Shown piece by piece: positions 1 through 9,916 of a DNA stretch of 64,000 bases (within the stretch, counting starts at the first letter, position 1; every line of letters starts with the position of its first letter). The translations under genes and the position numbers were made by a program. The DNA is taken from positions 25,656,553 to 25,720,552 of the forward strand of contig CM039129.1 of assembly GCA_022036555.1 (NCBI GenBank), in the 5' to 3' direction. A model generated the notes under the pieces. That model saw only the letters and a list, made by a program, of their open reading frames with translations, searched no databases and was not told the origin of the DNA. This stretch comes from Microstegium vimineum. Its lineage: Eukaryota; Streptophyta; Magnoliopsida; Poales; Poaceae.

Positions 1-636
1 CTCGCGCAGGAGCCGGATAACAATATTTATCTCCTAAACAAACACACCTATTTTAAAGGGAAATAAACGACCCATGCAAGAGTCGGACTCAAACTACTAT
101 AATAATACTGGTACAAAACACCAGTTTCCTTATACTCTTCCTCGATGGAAGCCTTCCATCGGCAGATCCCTGCAACTTCCTCCTTTGGTCACCTGTAGTC
201 TTCTGCTGCCACCAAGTGCTAAATCACGCCCATCGGCATCGGCAATACTTTCCCGATCGGCAATCGGCAACATCTCCTCGTCGGCAACCAGCAATGAACC
301 CTTATCGGCAATCGGCAACTATCTTCCATCGGCAATCGGCAACGAGCCCTTGTCGGCAATCGGCAACGAGTCCTTATCGGCAATCGGTAATGACCCTTCA
401 TCGGCAGTTAGCAATGACCCCTCATCGGCAATCGGCAAGGACTCTTTATCGGCAACCAGTTTTAGCAAGACTTCACCGATCTTGCCGGTAAAGCTCATCA
501 GCTTCTATCGGCAAAACACTTAGTCTTCCCGCAGCACCCTTCCATCGGCACTATCGACTCCTGATACCGATGGAGAACGGCCGCTGACCAGTCAAGCCTC
601 AGCCCATTTGACACGTGCCAAAAAACGGTGTCAACA
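1..636 (-). repeat. 3' LTR of element A (partial)
   Basis: Matches 9305-9916 almost base for base except for a 24-bp repeat unit present here and absent there, and about ten substitutions, mostly G/A or C/T changes in CGG context. On the minus strand the LTR begins at 636 with TGTTGACACCG. The TATA box and R region of this LTR lie outside the window. Confidence 0.9.
256..465 (+). repeat. 24-bp tandem repeats built on ATCGGCAATCGGCAA
   Basis: The LTR holds a run of degenerate 24-bp units, each with one or two copies of TCGGCAA followed by a spacer such as CGAGCCCTTG or TGACCCTTCA. I count about twenty TCGGCA hexamers on the plus strand between 150 and 560. The sister LTR at 9559-9745 has one unit fewer. 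Confidence 0.85.
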
Positions 637-650
637 CATGCCCCCCAGTT
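637..650 (-). other. Polypurine tract of element A
   Basis: Immediately inside the 3' LTR the minus strand reads a purine-rich tract with a run of six G (plus strand CATGCCCCCCAGTT). This is the expected position of the plus-strand primer. Element C has the equivalent tract at 32552-32566. Confidence 0.75.
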
Positions 651-687
651 TCGGAGCGTATAACTTTACGTGCCGAAATTCTCTCCA

Positions 688-723
688 CTGTAGCCGTTGC
701 TGTAGCCGTTGCTGTAGCCGTTA
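688..723 (+). repeat. Three tandem 12-bp units (CTGTAGCCGTTG)
   Basis: Three near-perfect copies lie about 185-220 bp upstream of the antisense TATA box. The aligned region of element C (32440-32566, minus strand) lacks the triplication, so it arose in the A lineage. Confidence 0.75.
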
Positions 724-905
724 CCCCCAAGATAGGCGTATGGTTTCCTCGATCCCCGCGTGTGGAATTGCAATTTAATAATAAAATCCCTCGATTGTAG
801 CACAAACAGTTGCAAACCACCTCGATCACCGCGCATATCTACCGCGGGTTTCTCCACATTCCTGCGCAATAGGAAACAGAACCCCAAAATGCCCCTGAGC
901 AGGCT

Positions 906-912
906 TATAAAA
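906..912 (+). promoter_or_regulatory. TATA box of the antisense PMD gene, element A
   Basis: TATAAAA lies within CTTATAAAAGTTACC. The same block occurs at the homologous place in element C (minus strand, 32311-32305) although the surrounding sequence has diverged. It is 304 bp upstream of the expected start codon of the antisense gene and points away from the 3' LTR, so it serves the strand opposite to gag-pol. Confidence 0.65.
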
Positions 913-2667
913 GTTACCGGGTCCACGCTACTTTTCACCCTGAGTCCACTTTCACTTTCACCTTTCTGCCATCGTCTTCAACCTCTAGCCGCTCCGAAGA
1001 ACACGAACTCGAGCAACAGTACTCTCCCGCAATCCAAGGACAAACTGCATGTACTCTTTCGACTCCGATGGCAATCCAAGTTGACATTCCCAAAATGAGA
1101 CCTATCTCCTTCCCAATCCAACCTTCTGCTGGTACTTTTCTCGCACAAATCTAGATTTATCCCCGTTCCTTCTCTGATTTTTCCTCCTCTTTCTTTCAAA
1201 CTCTAGGAGCTGTACAACAAAGTAGTGATTCCACTTACTGGTTCCACCTTTAGCTGTTTAGGCACCATGGGCAATCCGGATCCCAGTTACATAATCAACG
1301 CACAAACCAACCGAATTCCCTTCAGATCTGAATGTTTCGGTTTAGGGCTGTGGAAGGACGCTTTCCGATCATGGCCCAAGCCTACTAAGGGGTGGAAAAA
1401 TTGGTACCTCAGGGTTGCTGGGGCGCAGCAAATCTATTGGCAAGAATGCAATCTGGACCAGTGCATCCGGTTATCCATTGCCGACATAGAGAGAAATGAG
1501 AACATGCTGATAGCCGCCTCCTATTTCTGGTCGGACACCATGAACGCCTTCTTATTCCGACATGGACCAGCCACCCCCACTCTTGCCGATGTCCACATGT
1601 TGACTGGTCTGGACATATCTTCTGTCGATACCTTTACCTTGTTCAACAGGAAAGCTGAGCACAGAGTAAATACCCGGAACATCGGCGGTTGGACGGGTTA
1701 CATTCAGGAATACCAAAAAACGGGATCGGTAAACCAGAGAGAGCATGCCACTTTCCTGAACATGTGGCTAGACAAATTCATCTTCTGCGGCAGGGCAGTT
1801 GGACCCACTACCATGTACCTCCCAGCAGCTGAGCTGCTTGCCGATGGGACAAGGCTTCCCTTGGGCAGATATCTTCTAGGATCGGTATATCGTCTCCTCC
1901 ATCAAGTATCCCAGAAGTTACTGCTAGGTGAGCACATCGGCAATCTTGGAGGCCCCTGGTGGTTTATCAACATGTCGCTGCACGCACATATGCAGAAAGC
2001 GCTCCAGCTTGACTTGTTCGCTCAACGTTTCCCGAGAGACATACCAGAAGACCACCAGTGCGGGGAGGATGAATCGGCAACTCGCCCTCCACTCAACTTT
2101 GGAGAGGCCACTATTGTGCTGCCAGGGACCGATGCCGATGCAGAGCAATTCGTTCTCTTCTTTCAGAAGTTTTACAATGGAATTCCTGCCACAGAACGGC
2201 TCTGGTGGCCATATGCCGATGTAGATAACCAGTTCCCATTGCTATTTAATCTTACCAATGAGAATGTACCTGAAAACCAGATAACGATGAAGGCTAGCAT
2301 CACTCCTCGAGCTATCCCAGTGAACATATTTGGATCGGGAAAGAACGCCCCTCCATCATTTGAGTTTTATTACCCATCGGTAGCGGCAAGACAACTGGCG
2401 TTCGGCCAACTGCCGATCAAGCTTTGTTACTCCAAGGTAGTGCAGCCCAGGTAGACATTCTCCAGCGCTCTGGACTGGAACAAGGTTGTCAACCTCCCTG
2501 CCGATGCCGATATATCAGATCTTGACTTGTCCTCCTGGTCACCAACCTCCTTTATCACAAACGAGTACAAGTCCTGGTGGCAAGAATGGAGGTGTCAACT
2601 GTTCGCCAAATTGTCGCACTACTATCGGCACATGATTGATGCCGATCATATCATCCCCGACGACGCA

Positions 2668-2739
2668 GTAAGTCCTTATTCCGATGCATTCCTTACTTTT
2701 ATCTCTGCCATCGGTATTTAACCTTCTTGTGTTTGACAG
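2668..2739 (+). other. Intron 1 of the antisense PMD gene (A)
   Basis: GTAAGT donor and TTTGACAG acceptor, 72 bp, phase 0; the frame continues VDDP then MSKSGKPF, as in copy C. In C the donor GT has become AT. Confidence 0.8.
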
Positions 2740-2931
2740 GTTGATGACCCGATTCCTCCGATGAGCAAGAGCGGCAAGCCCTTCAAACTTCGAATAATGA
2801 GTCCCGTATCACTCATCGGCCATAAGGCTCCCTCGTTAGCTGCCTTCATCCCACGACAGGTACCCACACCGACACCTGCAAAAGCCAAGGCTACATCGGC
2901 TGCTGCTGCTGCCCTGACGCGGGTGTTTGCA

Positions 2932-3014
2932 GTAAACTCATCTTCACTTATACCGATTATATACTGCTTAATCGGCAACATTTACTTCATATAACTTGCA
3001 TTGAATATTTTCAG
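2932..3014 (+). other. Intron 2 of the antisense PMD gene (A)
   Basis: GTAAAC donor and ATTTTCAG acceptor, 83 bp, between codons GCA and GCT. Copy C keeps the donor (GTAAGT) but has AC in place of the acceptor AG. Confidence 0.75.
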
Positions 3015-3787
3015 GCTATGAGGTCATCAGCAATTGCCCCAAGTAAACAAGCACCTCCAAGTTCGGCTGCCGATGCCCCCCAGTCTTCGTCGAAACGGGC
3101 TGGATCTGCTTCCGCTGCCGCGCCAAGGTAGAGGAGGCGTTTGAGGTTGGCTAGCCAATCTTCATCATCGGCACAAGCCGCACCACCAACTGTCGATACG
3201 TCATCGGCAGAAACTCCAACGGCTCCTAATCTAGACCAGCCGATGGACGACGTCCTTGGTCAGGAGGCAGTTCCATCCATTGCAGAAGCGGAAGTGGTAT
3301 CGGCACCGGCACCGTCAGCCGAAGCTCTCAATGAAGAAACACCTGTAATGGCAGCGGAAGTCACATCGGCATCGGCACCATCAGCCGAAGTCCCTGATGA
3401 AGAAACACCTATCATGGTGACAGAGGCGGTATCGGCATCGGCGACATCAGCCGATATCCCTGATGAGGCGACTGCACCCATGGCGGCAGCTGAAACAACA
3501 TCAGCATCGGTTCTGTCAGTCGAAGTTGCCGATGAGACAGCTCCACCCATCGTAGCGGCAAAGGTAACAACGGCATCGGTACCATCCGAGGATCCTGATG
3601 AAAGAGCGGCATTACCGCCACAACCAAGTATCATGCCAGAAACAACGCCAGCGACAACACTACCATCACCAACAGCGTCAATTGCTCCTCTGGCAAAAGC
3701 TCATTCATCGGCAACTGCTGCCGATGTCCAAGACGAGGCTGGGCATCTAGAATGCCAAGTCCTGGGCAAGAAATCCGCTTCAAGATG

Positions 3788-3855
3788 GTAAGTTAATCAC
3801 CTGAAAATTCTAGTATAACCCTTCGATCGGCATATTATAACCCTTCCGTTTCCAG
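3788..3855 (+). other. Intron 3 of the antisense PMD gene (A)
   Basis: ATG/GTAAGT donor and TTTCCAG/GCCCAAGA acceptor, 68 bp. Copy C has the same boundaries with intact GT and AG (29682-29614), which supports a real intron. Confidence 0.8.
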
Positions 3856-4737
3856 GCCCAAGATTCCCCAGATAGTCTTTTCTCTTTCAGCCTCAACCCA
3901 CAGGACGAAGATAGACGCCAAGACCCCCTCCAAGCAGACAACCTATTTTCCTTCTCAGTCGACATACCCGATGACGAGGAGGAAGAGAGCTCTGTCCCAG
4001 CTCTATCGGCAGAGATCAAGACCAAGCTTGAGGCACTGCTTTCTTTGCTGCTACAAGACACATCCCAGCTCGTTCAAGACTCATCGGCAGCAAGGATTGC
4101 ATTCAAGGACATCTGAAGCCATCTCTCTGCCGACGTAGCAGAAGTTCTTCTCCAGGAAGCCTCTATCGACGCCAAACAGATCCAGTACCAGAGACTTATT
4201 CGTCGCATTACCGATAGAGCGGCCCAAGCCAAGAGCGAAGGAGAGAAGCTCAAATTCAAACACCTTGCCGATGAGAAGCACAGAAGCATCGGTCAAGCAA
4301 AAGTTTCCATCAGCAACCTAGACCAAGAAATCTCTCGACTGTCGGCAAGGAAGGAGGAGCTACTGGCGGAGTTACACAAGGTTGAGGGGGATCTGACTGC
4401 AGCCAACCAACAGAAAACTCAACTGTCCGACTCCATCAAGGTCCTGCAGCAAGAAAGGGACCAGCACGCTCGGCAAGCCATCTTGTGGAAGAAGAAGATC
4501 AAGCCGGTTGAGGGCTCTGTCGATGCTGACGCCAAGGAGATAGACGAGATAGAATAGATTCGCCTGCATGCGATATCAGTCATTCAATCCTTGCTGTAAT
4601 TTATGTATCGGCAACAATGTACCTCTGATACTTAACTCTGGGCCTTGTAATGTAATATTTACATGTTTTTACCGATGTATTACAGTTCCTTTTCATCGGC
4701 ATCCAAACGGGCACGTCATGTGTCAACTCCTTCGAGA

Positions 4738-4860
4738 GTTTCTGGAATGTATGCTTTGCTGGAGGCAGACTGTCTTATCCGATAGGAACTTGATTAGGAA
4801 GCCACTCCCATACCTAGAATCCAATTCTGATCGGTAAAATCAATTTTCACGCCAGAGTAC
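4738..4860 (-). pseudogene. Remnant of the pol 3' end (element A)
   Basis: About 40 codons align with the last part of pol in B and C: the region before and after GPYRI, then SA(P/S). It has in-frame stops and carries CAG where B and C both have TAG. Everything upstream in pol (protease, RT, both RNase H domains, integrase) is missing from A, so this marks one edge of an internal deletion. Confidence 0.6.
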
Positions 4861-5250
4861 CATCGGCGAACTCGCTCACCTAGTCATCGGCAACCATCAC
4901 CGATACCATAATTTACCAAGTTGGCTAAAATCCTGAGCAGTCCCAACTTATTAACAGACCCTGGCACTTAGCCCGACTGTAACAATAATCGGCAACGAGG
5001 CTTCATACTTCGATCGGATCAGATTTAGGACAATGCCGACAGACCCACCAAAGAGCACGAGGAGCAACTTCCAGAATACGTGCAACACATTGAGTTATCA
5101 TGCGCAAGCGCAGCAGAATCGTTCTTGCAACCATCTTCCGGCAGTTAACGAACCTATCGGCAGTACAGCATCCCATACACAAACCATCGGTAGGTGTCAG
5201 TATAATAATTGAAATCGCCAATCTGCCGATTGCAGCCCCAAGCCTGCAAG
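4861..5250. other. Filler between the pol remnant and gag in element A
   Basis: Where B and C carry more than 3 kb of protease and pol, A has about 390 bp with scattered ATCGGCA motifs. I see no recognisable coding similarity in it. It may be scrambled pol-derived DNA or filler from the deletion event. Confidence 0.5.
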
Positions 5251-5254
5251 TCCA

Positions 5255-8200
5255 AGATTGACCTCGATTAGGCCATCGGCACAATATTGTTGTCTGCCGA
5301 TGGATCTCCATCCTGGCGCTTTGGCCTCCACTGCTTCTCCCTTGAGAGTTCTGCATCACCGTACAGGTCATTGCGGCGTTGGCGCTGAATTCTTCTTTTT
5401 TGGGTTTTTGTTAAACCCTTAGGGCACTACTGAGAGAGTTTGGTTTTCCAGACAGGCTGGTGTTGCCTTTCATTACGTACATCGGCATCTCTTCTGATGT
5501 TTGAATTTCTGGAGAGCACTTCTTCATCGGGTGTTTTTGTCTTGGTCCGCTCCTTGCTCTCCCCTTGATCAACTTGCCCGCCAAGCCTACTATGGGCATC
5601 AAGCTTGCCCCCCAGTTGGTCACGTACCGATCTCCTCTCTCTGGGCGGCTTTGCGCACCTAGATGCCCGAACATCCAAACAAGGCTTTCCTGACAGATCG
5701 GCAGTGTGATACCCGTTGCATTCAGGACAGTCATCGACAGTGGGTAGCTTAATGCCTTCTTCCCAACAGTGAATGAATAAGGGACACTTCCAATGATCTC
5801 TCCGATGAAGCCACTCCCGATGATCTTTCTCTTCCTGCCGATATCGTTCATCTCGCGATTGCTGACAGTTCCGCCTTGGTATCTTGTGTGTGATTACTAT
5901 GCCAGGAGCCCTGTTGACACAAGCACTTTTATCGGCAATTTTCTTGCCTCTCCTGTCATCGGAAAACTTTCCGACGTCATGTTCAGCCACTTGATGATCA
6001 CGATCTACCGATGCACTCTTCCTAGCAGCATCCGATGTCAGCACCTTAGCTCTTCCACCGGCTTCCACCATATTATTTGGAAACGGGCGCTGATCAATTT
6101 CCATCAGTTCTTGCACTTTAGGATTTTCAAATTGGATTCGTCCAGAGTTAATTTCTGACTGCAGCTGCTGCCTGAACACTTTGCAGTCGTCGGTACTGTG
6201 AGAAGTTGTATTGTGCCACTTGCAGTACCTAGTATCCTTGACCTCCTCGGCTAATGGAATTACCTGATTAGGGGCTAGCTTAATTCGCCCTTCCTGAAGC
6301 AATAAGTCAAATATTCCATCGACCTTTGTGACATCGAAGGTGAACTTTCCAGTCCTATTCTGACCGAGCGCATGAGGCATCGGCTCCCCATCATTCACCC
6401 ATTCAACAGTGCCAACATTCATCTTGTCATCTGATTCAGAGCCCCCTTGTCCAACGAAGAGCATCTTCATGCCCCAAATCTTCTCGGGTTTAAATAATTT
6501 AACATCTTGATCGGCGTCCGTGACATTGAAAGTAAATTTCTCTAATTCAGCATCGCCGATATTTGGCTCTCTGTCCGAGTCTGAAGCTTCCACTTCCTTG
6601 GTCGAAAACACCTTCGTGCCTGGATCTTGCCGATGCGTAGACTCGCTCACTGGTTGGGCAGATGGATGCATTTCTTCATATTTCTGTAGTGAGCAAGCCG
6701 GAGCAATTGACACGTCAGCAGCACCAGTCTATTGAATATTATGCATCAGCTGGTCAACCGATGAGCACTTCTGGATGCCTACTGTCTGAGTGGATTGAGA
6801 TACTTCGCATCCTTGCATTAAGCAGGCCGGAGCGATCGACTCATCGACAGTACCAATCTGTTGAAAGTTATGCATTGACTGGTCAACCGATGGGCAAATC
6901 TGAACGCTCGTCGGCTGAGTAGGCTGGTCTTTCTTCCCATGTCTTGACGTCGAAGTACCTGGGATGATTGGCACGTGCACAACACTAGTCATAATAACAC
7001 CACGCATCGGCTGTGTTGCCGATGAGCAATTTTGCACCATCGCTAGCTTGTGTTGTGGTGTTATACCTATTGCATTCATCGGTTGCTGTACCGATGTCTC
7101 ATTGTATACCCTTTCCTGCGAGTATTGCAATGTAGTATTTATTGACTGATATACCGATACTTCATTCTGAAGACTTGCCGGATGATACTGTAGAGTTCTT
7201 GCCATTTGGCGCCCAGGCTGTGCAACTTGTTGCTGACTGATCCAACCTGCATGAGATGTCATCGGCACATGACTTCCCGATGGCTGACAACCGTCTGACT
7301 CTTGCAACCCTTGTACCTTCGGATGATAGCGCTGGTCTACATGTACCATAGGCTGAGAAACTATTGCCGATGCAGGCTGACTGATATTCGACACGCTTTG
7401 CGTCGGCCAAGAATTCACCATCGGTTGGTCGCCAGCTGACATTTGCCGTTCTTGTACCCTCGAATGATCACCTTGACCCGCGGACACCACCACTTGAGCA
7501 GTTATCGCCGATGCAGATTGATTGGCAATCGGCACACCTGGTTGCATCGGCCAAGCAGTCCCCGGTGACTGATAGCCAGCTGAGGCTTGCGACTCTTGTA
7601 TCCCAGGATGATAGTTTTGATTTGTAACCACCATGGGTTGAGCGGCTACGGCCGATGCAGGCTGACTGACGCTTGACATAGTTTGTGGCATCGGCCAAGA
7701 ATTTGCCGACACAGGCTGGTTGACTGTTGGCGCGCCTTGTTACATCGGCCAAGCATTCACCAATAACACCAATAACTGATAATCAGTGGGTGCTTGTTCT
7801 TGTCGTACCCTCGGATGATTGCTTGGACTTACAGGTACTACAACTTGAGCGGTGGTTGCCGATACAGGTTGATTGACAATCGGCGTACCTTGTTGCATCG
7901 GCCAGGAAGTCGCTGACAACTGATAGCCAGACGAGGCTCGTCCTTGCGGCGCCAGATAATTCATTGCCACCATGGGTTGCCTCGCAGCAGCTGGGCTTTG
8001 TTGTGTCGGCAAGTGACTTACCGATGGCTGGGCGTACGGTACTCTGGGTATTGCCGTGTGTAGATTCCCTGTCGGCAACTGCACCGTTGGAGGAGACGTA
8101 GTATACTGCATCACTGGAACCATCGGCTGTACGGATGTTGCCGATGCCATAGGAACCTCCCCTCCTGCATGGTTAACTCGGACCAATCTGGAATCAGCAG

Positions 8201-8753
8201 ACAGACTTGGAGATATACCGTACCCCCAGCAGTTGGCAGAAGTTGGCTGACTCTGGATTACAGGTCCAGATATAGTTGAAGCCACCAGATTTGCGTTCAT
8301 CTGAGTAATGCTTGTTGGGCTCAATCTTGTTGGCGCGACCTCATCGGCAGATCGGCTCGTAACTGGTGTAGACACCTTTGGAGCTGCCGATGGAGTCGCA
8401 ACAGATGCCGATCCGAGTTGACGATGCTCTGGACCAACATAATATGGTGCCTGTCCCTTGAAAGTTTGCTTGACGGCATTGCATACAGCATCGAACAACA
8501 CATTGGATTGTCTAATGAATGCATTATTGAATGCAAAATTAACCATCTCTTGTATTTTACCAGGATCGGCGTTGAAAGTGGTCTGCCGCGGCGACGGCGG
8601 ATCTTGCTTCTGTATTGCTTCGCCGATCCCGTTTAGGCTGAAGGATCTAAGATACGAGCGCTTGTATTCCTCCATTGCCTCCCTCAGAGCCTGTTTCTGA
8701 TGACCTGTCAGATCTGTCGTGGAGACTTCAATGACGCTCTTGGGATTAGTCAT
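5255..8753 (-). pseudogene. gag-like ORF of element A, capsid core missing
   Basis: One reading frame runs from the ATG at 8753 (protein starts MTNPKSVIEV) to about 5255, broken by stops at 7740 (TAA), 6729 (TAG) and 5427 (TAG). The N-terminal part (EEYKRSYLRSFSLNGIGEAI) aligns with B and C. The middle is a long Gln/Pro/Met/Ser-rich repeat region. The C-terminal part holds the zinc-binding-like YCKWHNTTSHSTDDC block and a second Cys-rich block (HWKCPLFIHCWEEGIKLP). The central Retrotrans_gag segment of about 150-200 residues, present in B near 15800-16110 and in C near 23150-23640, is absent here and replaced by acidic sequence. The product therefore probably could not form a capsid; trans-packaging by relatives is inferred. 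Confidence 0.75.
7400..7985 (-). repeat. Degenerate tandem repeats of about 145-155 bp inside gag (A)
   Basis: The phrase encoding a Trp-Pro-Met block with neighbouring GCATCGGCCAAGAA-type DNA recurs near 7402, 7545, 7690, 7745 and 7897. Each unit adds roughly 50 residues of Gln/Ser/Ala/Val-rich protein. This array is longer than in B or C. Confidence 0.65.
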
Positions 8754-8776
8754 GATAAATATATCTATATAATCGT

Positions 8777-8801
8777 GTCCCACCGAGCATGCCAAAAGAG
8801 G
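8777..8801 (-). other. Primer-binding-like site of element A
   Basis: Directly inside the 5' LTR, on the minus strand: CCTCTTTTGGCATGCTCGG then TGGGAC. B and C have the same block (CCTCTTTTGGCA, CGGTGGGACC). I cannot assign the tRNA without a search. Confidence 0.6.
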
Positions 8802-9916
8802 TGTTGACACAAAAAACGTCCGATCTGTGAACACCTTGGGCTATTACCCAAAGCTCGATGTCGAGGGCGTGCCAGTCGATTTGACCAATCAATCGACAAG
8901 GATGATAACTAGAACAAACTGAACGAGACGACAGCGATGCGCCCGGACGTCAAGGCTCAGATTGATTAGGGGTAACTAGAGCAGAGCTAGACGAGGCAAA
9001 CAGCGATGCGCCAGGATTGCCAAAGCCTAGAGGTACTCCCACGCGGAACTAGCAAGGATTTGACGGAGATCAAGGTGATGCAGCCCGTCGAAAGCTTGAA
9101 GAACTCGTTGATAGCTATAACTAATGCAGTAAAAGGGTAAATTGCGATAAAAGGTAGAATAAGATAAAATTGGTTTGGTTTTGAATTGGATTCATTGTTT
9201 ATTTCATAGCCCTCGGGCACATATTTATACTCCCGTATAGAGAGTTGTACAGAGACACGACACGTATCCTTCCTAAAACAAACTCCTACTTTAAAGGAAA
9301 CTGACTCGCGCAGGAGCCGGATAACAATATTTATCTCCTAACCAAACACACCTATTTTAAAGGGAAATAAACGACCCATGCAAGAGTCAGACTCAAACTA
9401 CTATAATAATACTGGTACAAAACACCAGTTTCCTTATACTCTTCCTCGATGGAAGCCTTCCATCAGCAGATCCCTGCAACTTCCTCCTTTGGTCACCTGT
9501 AGTCTTCTGCTGCCACCAAGTGCTAAATCACGCCCATCGACATCGGCAATACTTTCCCGATCGGCAATCGGCAACATCTCCTCGTCGACAACCAGCAATG
9601 AACCCTTATCGGCAATCGACAACTATCTTCCATCGGCAATCGGCAACGAGCCCTTGTCGGCAATCGGTAATGACCCTTCATCGGCAGTTAGCAATGACCC
9701 CTCATCGGCAATCGGCAAGGACTCTTTATCGACAATCAGTTTTAGCAAGACTTCACCGATCTTGCTGGTAAAGCTCATCAGCTTCTATCGGCAAAACACT
9801 TAGTCTTCCCGCAGCACCCTTCCATCGGCACTATCGACTCCTGATACCGATGGAGAACGGCCGCTGACCAGTCAAGCCTCAGCCCATTTGACACGTGCCA
9901 AAAAACGGTGTCAACA
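8802..9916 (-). repeat. 5' LTR of element A (1115 bp)
   Basis: Begins on the minus strand at 9916 (TGTTGACACCG) and ends at 8802 (GTGTCAACA). Contains the 24-bp ATCGGCA array (9559-9745) and a TATA box. The U3 GACTC/GAGTC palindromes seen in C are partly mutated here (9304, 9373). Confidence 0.92.
9222..9229 (-). promoter_or_regulatory. LTR TATA box, element A
   Basis: TATAAATA on the minus strand, in the same context (GAGTATAAATATGTGCCC) as in LTRs B and C; it should drive the genomic transcript. Confidence 0.7.

Larger units (their letters stand above)
1210..4599 (+). pseudogene. Antisense spliced gene: plant mobile domain plus coiled coil (element A copy)
   Basis: Four-exon gene opposite to gag-pol: exon 1 at 1210-2667, exon 2 at 2740-2931, exon 3 at 3015-3787, exon 4 at 3856-4599. 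Exon 1 (about 485 codons) matches the plant mobile domain (PMD, PF10536-type): an N-terminal region with a W/F-rich block, the signature HGPATPTLADVHMLTGLD, then a leucine-rich helical part ending near GNLGGPWW. Exon 3 is rich in Ala, Pro, Ser and Thr. Exon 4 is acidic, then a Lys/Glu/Gln-rich coiled coil. Relative to copy C the start ATG is CTG here (first in-frame ATG at 1267, in good context). There are in-frame stops at 2452 (TAG), 3129 (TAG), 4114 (TGA) and 4555 (TAG), and an indel near 3740 shifts the end of exon 3. PMD proteins MAIN and MAIL1 act in silencing of plant transposons; any role of this copy is inference. Confidence 0.82.
1..9916 (-). mobile_element. Element A: Tat-type Gypsy retrotransposon lacking pol, left end outside the window
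   Basis: LTR-flanked element on the minus strand. The 5' LTR is 8802-9916 and the 3' LTR is cut by the window start (1-636). Both LTR edges carry the inverted termini TGTTGACAC/GTGTCAACA. A primer-binding-like site follows the 5' LTR and a purine-rich tract precedes the 3' LTR. Compared with the related copies B and C, A has lost the gag capsid core and nearly all of protease, RT, RNase H and integrase. It keeps gag ends and a complete antisense PMD gene. About ten substitutions plus one 24-bp unit separate the shared 612 bp of the LTRs (counted by eye), so it moved fairly recently and must have been mobilised in trans. It is inserted in the antisense gene of element B; the left target duplication is outside the window. 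Confidence 0.88.

Noticed and set aside
256..465. Regular 24-bp repeats that could be taken for a CRISPR-like array
   Set aside because: Units are direct, degenerate, without unique spacers, and lie inside an LTR of a plant retrotransposon.
4568..4837. 89-codon plus-strand ORF after the antisense gene of A
   Set aside because: Overlaps the antisense 3' end and the opposite-strand pol remnant; the corresponding regions of B and C do not keep the frame.
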